DNA of 64,000 bases from Dactylellina haptotyla. Taxonomy: Eukaryota; Ascomycota; Orbiliomycetes; Orbiliales; Orbiliaceae. Numbering within the stretch: position 1 is the first letter of the stretch; each line of letters opens with the position of its first letter. The notes beneath the pieces are model-generated. The model did no database searches, was not told the DNA's origin, and worked only from the letters and a program-made list of their open reading frames with translations. Below, piece by piece: positions 58,815 through 64,000 of the stretch. The stretch lies in assembly GCA_031310005.1 (NCBI GenBank), contig CM062388.1, positions 1,860,001 through 1,924,000 of the forward strand, in the 5' to 3' direction. Position numbers and translations under genes: made by a program.

Positions 58815-59155
58815 ATTTGTTATTATTAATTAAAACTTAATTTATTATTCGCTCCGATAAGTTTGACGCCCAAGAACTAGTAGATATTTCGCATGAATCT
58901 CTCAACATTTCGCTCTTTAGCTTGGTGCACGAATCAGCTTCACTCTAGTTAAATAGATTCTACCCGATGGAGCTCCACCAATCGATTTCGAATATCTCTG
59001 CTATGAGGGAAACCAAGGTTCGAAGATCTTCAATGAATTGAAGATTGTGTGCTAACTTGTGAGAAAATAAACATCAAGATTACTGTGTTTCATACGGATC
59101 TAACGTACAAAAAATAACCTCCTATGCCAAAGCGCTATTCGCCCCGGTTAGCGAT
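58815..59155. other. Convergent spacer
   Basis: 340 bp between convergent P450 and decarboxylase ends; no gene seen. Confidence 0.6.
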
Positions 59156-60244
59156 TCACAGCTTGGCCTTCAACCCCTTCAACCTTGGAAACAAAGCCAA
59201 CGCGTTTCCAAAACTGATTTCCTCTCTGTAATTTTGCTTAAATTCATACCCATCAAACCCACGATTGAACCGCTCAACTGCCTGTACCGGCGCGTAAGGG
59301 AAATCACTCCCATACAACACTCGCCCAGGTAACGCAAAATCCATCAACAATCCCAAAGTATAATCATTAGAGCTCAGCGCTAGATCGAAATAAAACGATC
59401 TCGCAGCTTGTAGAATATTCTCTGTCGTCAATCCGCCAGCCTTCCCAAATGGCGTGTTAGGTATCATTGCTGCGACGCGGGTCGCGAGATATGGAAGGGT
59501 ACCGCCGGCGTGGGAGAGTATTATTTTGCAGTTAGGGCATTTTTGAACCCTAGTTGATAGTATAAGGTCCATTGCTGTCCTAGTAGTTTCATGAGGATAA
59601 TCTAGCATGGGCTGAGGTAGAGACGACGACACCAAATTTGTGTCCACGCCGTGCGTTGGATGGATGAAAACGACCGCGGAACGGTTGTTCAGCTCCTCCC
59701 ATATCTCAGCGAAATCGGGATGGCCAAGATAGTGATTATCTGTGCCGTATCTAGTGAATAGTGTGACGCCATCCGCATGTAGTTCATCTAGGGCGTAGCG
59801 TATCTCTGATAGTGCCGCTTCTTTTTGGAGAAGAGAAGGTAGAGTTGCGAAGAAGCCAAATTTCTGTGGATATTTGTCCCTCAGGCTTGCAGCGAAAATA
59901 TTGGCTTCTCTCGCTAGCTTGGCGGCTTTGGTCCAGTCAGCGTAGATAGAAGGACCCGGGGCTGTTATAGAAAGAATCGTGGTCCCAATTCCTAGCGATT
60001 CCATAATAGACAGACTTTCTTCTGGGCTCCAACTAGGAAGCACCCACCCGCTCGGATCACCACCATTTTCTTTAATAGCTATATGTTTTCCCACTTTAAA
60101 TTAGTTATTTTCTACAACTGAGGGTCGAATAGAGGGTGAGGGAACGTCAATTAATGTGAAGATGGTCTAACCTTCACTATAAAATTTCGGGATAAAATGA
60201 TGATGGACATCGATTTTAGATGTTCTGCAGTGCCTTTCAGTCAT
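59156..60244 (-). CDS. 6-methylsalicylate decarboxylase (amidohydrolase family, PatG/YanB-like)
   Basis: Two exons, 60244-60172 and 60093-59156, give 336 aa. The first exon supplies the metal-binding HxH motif ([12 protein letters not shown]), and the second has the rest of the amidohydrolase-2 fold: [27 protein letters not shown] (metal His), [16 protein letters not shown] and [10 protein letters not shown] (metal Asp). This set belongs to the ACMSD/PatG-type decarboxylases, which remove CO2 from 6-methylsalicylic acid to give m-cresol. The small first exon was added because the second-exon frame begins without an ATG and lacks the HxH. Location next to the 6-MSAS and P450 supports the function. 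The product m-cresol is a likely intermediate rather than an end product. Confidence 0.9.
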
Positions 60245-61104
60245 TTCTAGAATTCTACAAAATATCTATTATAATCTTGGAAATATTTTTTAAGACATTT
60301 ACTATGAAGCGAAATACATCTAAGCTACTTATAACATGCCTAAAATATTCGAAGATTTGTGGTTATTGTCCACTAGGTCCAGAACGTTAACCAGAAATAG
60401 CACATAAGTATCCACCCTTACAGAGTGAAGCCAGCCGAACTCCGATAGAGTGAGTGTTGGAATGCTGTGAAACGCCACGAATATAATTGCGCCTTTCGCT
60501 GGGTTGCCTGCTCCTAGGAGTCGTCACATTCCTGCTATACAATATATTGCGCAACATCTAAGTTATGCGTGTTGTACGACTCAAGCACGTTTGCTACACG
60601 CATACTCAGGAATGAAGCTGTAACCGAAAAAAAAAAAGAAAAGATAGTCTGGCTTTAAGAGTACATTTACACAGGTGAATTAATACTCGGTAGCAGAAAT
60701 AATTACAACATCTGGTATCACAATTATCTTAGTTACACCTTTGTGTGCTTCGCGAGTTCAACCCGCGCTGATATGTAGCACTTAGGCGAGAGACAAGACC
60801 TTTCGTGTCCGAGTGGGTCTTGGAATTTTAAGGCTGCGGACTGGAACACAAGTTCACTAGGTTAACCATAATTCAAATTCAAATTCTAGAAGAGTCTTCG
60901 GAGTATTCAGCATACACGGGTAGATTTCTATTTTTGTTTATAAAGAAATATACCGGGTCTTTTTGTTGTGTTACGAGTCATGCGTACGGGAATACGTATT
61001 CGTGTCCCCGATAATGAAGTAAGGTTCAAATACCAATCATATCTAAAGGAAATAACAGAGCCAGAATTCGAAAGAATATATATCAAACTCGCAGCTAATT
61101 CACA
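60245..61104. other. Spacer
   Basis: No supported gene. A tRNA-like patch at about 60803-60865 (ccgagtggg ... aaggctgcggact) lacks a matching T-arm and acceptor stem. Confidence 0.5.
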
Positions 61105-62193
61105 TTATTTCGTTCGACTCCGTACAAACTGTCTCTCTGGTTTTCCGCCCATCCCTGCCCACGGTGGTACAAGATAGTATATAATTCCGTGCAGAATGCT
61201 AGCTGCAAACGTAGCAACCCAATGAATCCAGTGCCATGGCGGGAACCTACTTCCCACATATACCCCGAAGCACCTGGCTGGATTCATCGCTGCGCCGCCA
61301 TATCCCGGCCGAGTGAACGCCATACTAAATATAACCGTACCCACCCCTAGTCCGACGAATATGGGTGCGAGGGAAGGTCCAAATATCTGCCCTTGTCGGG
61401 GATCTAGACCAACACCGAATGCTATAAATATGATAATCAAGCTAGCCGTGAACTCGTTCGCAAAAGCGGAGCCAACTGAGATTTCGTCGGGATTAAGCCA
61501 ACACCCGCCGACTTTGAATTCCCTGCTATCGTAGGAAGCACGGAGCAAGAGACCAGCTAGAGTTCCACCGAGTGTTTGAAAAGATACATAAAGGATAGCA
61601 CGAGGCAAACTCGTCAGGCGTGCACAGAAAGTAGCAATAGTGATGAGCGGATTCAGATGCCCACCGGTAACGGCGCCAAAACAAAAGATAAACATTGCAG
61701 TGAATATTGCCGCCGTGGCACCGCCAACCAATGGACCGAAGAAAGGGGCTGTTCCGAAGACGCCTGACGCCGAAGTTGGGTCTGGAGGCGGTGGGTATCC
61801 CGCAGGCGAGAGCCCCGACCAAGCGGTAGCGTATACTAAAAGCATGGTACCTATTCCCGATCAATTAGTAAATTTTGTTATCAAGTTAACCTTCAATGGA
61901 GAAAACCAACCTATCCCCTCCATCAACGCCGTCTTCCAAAGTAAAGCATGTCGAAGACCGTGCAAGTCCAACGCCTGCCTGATAGTCATATGCGCCGCAG
62001 CATCCGGAATGTGCTCCAGCACCGCGGCATTCTTCGGGTCTGCCCTATCGAGCACGAACTCCTGGTTGCCACCTAATCGCGCCGCAAAATATGGTGCGAT
62101 AGACGCCGTGTTCGAAGTCTGGCGTGAGAGTTCTGTTGTATCCTCCCCCGACGCCATAATGGCTTCTTCATCGCGCTTCGCTTCGCCCGACAT
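61105..62193 (-). CDS. Aquaporin / MIP channel
   Basis: Two exons, 62193-61911 and 61850-61105, give 342 aa. A long hydrophilic N-terminus (about 60 residues, MSGEAKRDEEAIMASGED...) is common in fungal MIPs. Six hydrophobic segments follow, with the half-helix loops GGHLNPLITIA (first NPA replaced by NPL) and GGAAMNPARCFG (second canonical). Residues around the loops (GSAFANEFTASL, GYGGAAMNPAR) fit the family. The protein should form a water or small-solute pore at the plasma or vacuolar membrane. The first-box change is known in some fungal aquaporins. It lies next to the polyketide cluster but nothing links it to the pathway. Confidence 0.85.
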
Positions 62194-62861
62194 TGTGTAC
62201 TGTTAGTTACGCGAGGATGCGTTCTTCACGAAAGCTAGACAGGAGAAACCGCAACGGTTCGGGAGACATTCCGAGGAGGAGGAACCCCAGAATTTAAAGA
62301 TTATTCAACGTCTCGTCTAGTCCGGAGTTGGCGGCAGTGAGTAGCCCCGATTGGGAGGGCTGCAGCATCTGCACGGGGTGAGTAATCAAGGAAAGCTCGT
62401 CTACAACAGGGCGAGGTTGGGTCGGGTCTGCCCGCTAGTGCTCACCCATCCGCAACATTTGAAGGGTATTGCCAACTAACGTGAACGGCACCGATTATGA
62501 TCATGACGCGAGAACCCTCGATCAGGTATCTATTCTCTAGACGATATAATCTATACTTTTATTCCAGTCCGAAGTCAAGTCGGCATGCGATTGCAATGCC
62601 GGTCGGAGAAATTGGGGCAACACATGGAGCACCCAACCAACATCAAGATTGCACGTGCACAATGAGCCCAAGTTACCTATGCGGGGACGGAGCCGAAGGT
62701 TAATGAAGAAGAATAAATTGAAAGCCATGGAAACGCTAGCTTTTATCTATAATCACACTTCATTTATTCGATTTTCCAAAACAAATCCAACGAAGAACGA
62801 AATCTACCCATTATTAGAATCGCTTAGAGCGGCTTGACAACACAACAGCCTCCTTATAATC
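62194..62861. other. Spacer
   Basis: Promoter region of the aquaporin gene and 3' region of the next gene; no gene seen. Confidence 0.5.
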
Positions 62862-63777
62862 TTATTCTCCGTGAAATCTCGAATGCAGAGAACGATTTCT
62901 GCGAAAAAATGATGGATAGGATTGAAGAGGCCTTCTTTTTATCGGAATATTCCCGTATCCTAAGTTTGGTTCGTTCATGTCTACTCCTTGAGCCTCTAGA
63001 ACTTCTGTATGAATATTCATAGAAACCCGTATTTAGTACTGATCCTTGATAGGTGACAAAAGCTGAACAAGTTTGGAATAAACTACGTACCTTTGGAAGC
63101 ATACTTAAAGATAAATGTAGCATACGGACTATCGTGACCATCAATTATATCCGTATAAACCCCCTTTTGAGGTTTAACTATAATAGGCTGGCGTAATCCG
63201 GTGCGATGCGAATATGCTTGTCCCTTCGTCGAAGTTTCAGACACTGGGTTACTGACAGGAAACTCCGGGTAGGTGCCGTTAGAAACTCCAATGGCTTTTG
63301 GCTTTGCTCGCCAAATCTTAAATTTGAGAGTCCCGAGATTTTGAAGGATCTCTGGCCGCTTTTCGGTGTCAGGGTCATCATCTTCAACTAGAAGGCAGGA
63401 CCAAATACAAGTTAGCATTAAGGTAACAGCTCGGTCTCGTAGAGTGGAGAGCTGTTCTAGGTTGACCTACCTAGAGTGAGGCTCGAAAAAAATAATTCCA
63501 CCATCTTTGTTTGGTTCCCAAGGGTCAGGTAGATATGCGATATATTGTACTCCATTTCGGTAGTGATCCAATTTCCCAGTCGCTCGCCATCCGCCCAGAA
63601 CTCAATGCTGTGGTGCGTTGCTCCAGTTCCTTTGAGATCAAGTAGGATACTGTATCCTTCATCCAGTTCAGGAACGATATGTGTCTTGCAGTTTGCACCG
63701 TCTGTTTGTGTACCATATTCGGTAGCTCTCATGCCAGCAATTTTGATGCCACAAGTAACACCTCGTAGTGTTGGCAT
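62862..63777 (-). CDS. DUF7918-type protein of unknown function
   Basis: Three exons (63777-63471, 63387-63091, 63004-62862) give 248 aa. The order MPTLRGVTCGIKIAG, then SIEFWADGERLGNW, then VEDDDPDTEKRPEILQNLGT and LKFKIWRAKP, then ATFIFKYASKEVLEAQGV is the pattern of fungal proteins grouped under DUF7918. It has a beta-rich N-terminal half, an acidic (E/D) linker and a short basic tail (KRRPLQSYP). No catalytic residues or signal peptide are seen, so it is a likely cytosolic protein of unknown role. The acceptor of the last exon was chosen to restore the conserved KY-x-S-x-E context after the Lys codon. The family name is from memory of the pattern, not a search. Confidence 0.75.
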
Positions 63778-64000
63778 GTTTGCAAAGGGAAATCTATCTA
63801 CCAAAATTTAGTTGTGCCTAGTAAAGAAATCTAGGAAATATTTATTTTAAGGGTCAATATAGAGATGGAGATTGGTCTAGGTATCAAGTATATTCGGAAG
63901 ACCTAGATAATTGCGTTATGGAAGATTGATTACTTTAGGTACCATTACCACAGCGGATAGAATAGCGAAGCTTAAATACCTTTAGGTATTGAGTGAGTTA
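63778..64000. other. Promoter region of the DUF7918 gene
   Basis: AT-rich upstream sequence running to the window edge; no further gene seen. Confidence 0.5.

Noticed and set aside
60803-60865. tRNA-Ser/Leu-like patch (ccgagtgg ... aaggc ... cggact)
   Set aside because: No matching acceptor stem or T-arm follows; only the D-arm-like part is present.
1-64000. CRISPR arrays, rRNA genes, intact transposons
   Set aside because: No regularly spaced repeats, rRNA motifs or transposase/reverse-transcriptase frames were seen.

Overview
The window is nuclear DNA of a filamentous ascomycete. Most genes are interrupted by short introns (46-160 nt) with GT..AG ends and CTAAC/CTGAC-like branch sites. 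Many products begin with a fungal secretory signal, often followed by Lys-Arg (Kex2) sites. One gene is an almost unmistakable ascomycete RAD6. Gene content (CBM1-tagged oxidoreductase, lipoxygenase, 6-MSAS-type polyketide synthase, secreted Cys-rich peptide) fits a saprotrophic or plant-associated species; a leotiomycete is my guess, but the sequence alone does not prove it. Long gene-poor spacers separate the genes.

Layout. 1-513: the 5' part of a small secreted protein gene, cut by the window edge. 2601-4396: a secreted PQQ-type sugar dehydrogenase (AA12-like) with a C-terminal CBM1. 6640-7422: RAD6/UBC2. 8186-11681: a six-exon reading path with a fucose-lectin-like propeller followed directly by a lipoxygenase, either two head-to-tail genes or one fusion. 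11682-22310: mostly gene-free, holding one short secreted Cys-rich peptide gene (16088-16282), the remnant of a possible membrane-protein gene, simple repeats and a hairpin. 22311-24591: an intracellular helical/coiled-coil/ankyrin protein. 28451-31974: two secreted proteins (Thr-rich with a Cys-rich C-terminal domain; very acidic).

32655-44142 carries three secreted, helix-rich proteins that look like components of an alpha-helical pore-forming toxin system. Two are minus-strand paralogues, and the third is a large 851-aa plus-strand protein with a central hydrophobic segment between long helical regions. This is the best candidate for an undescribed system here. 45479-48670: a TAP-like secreted serine peptidase and a Cys-rich protein with a GPI-like tail.

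49993-60244 is a compact secondary-metabolite cluster: 6-methylsalicylic acid synthase, a CYP619-like P450 and a 6-MSA decarboxylase (amidohydrolase). Together they predict 6-MSA -> m-cresol -> hydroxylated m-cresol, the opening steps of patulin/yanuthone-type pathways, without the later patulin genes. An aquaporin (61105-62193) and a DUF7918-type protein (62862-63777) close the window.

Exon coordinates come from manual splice-site reading and total exon lengths divisible by three. Family names rest on recognised motifs, not database searches.
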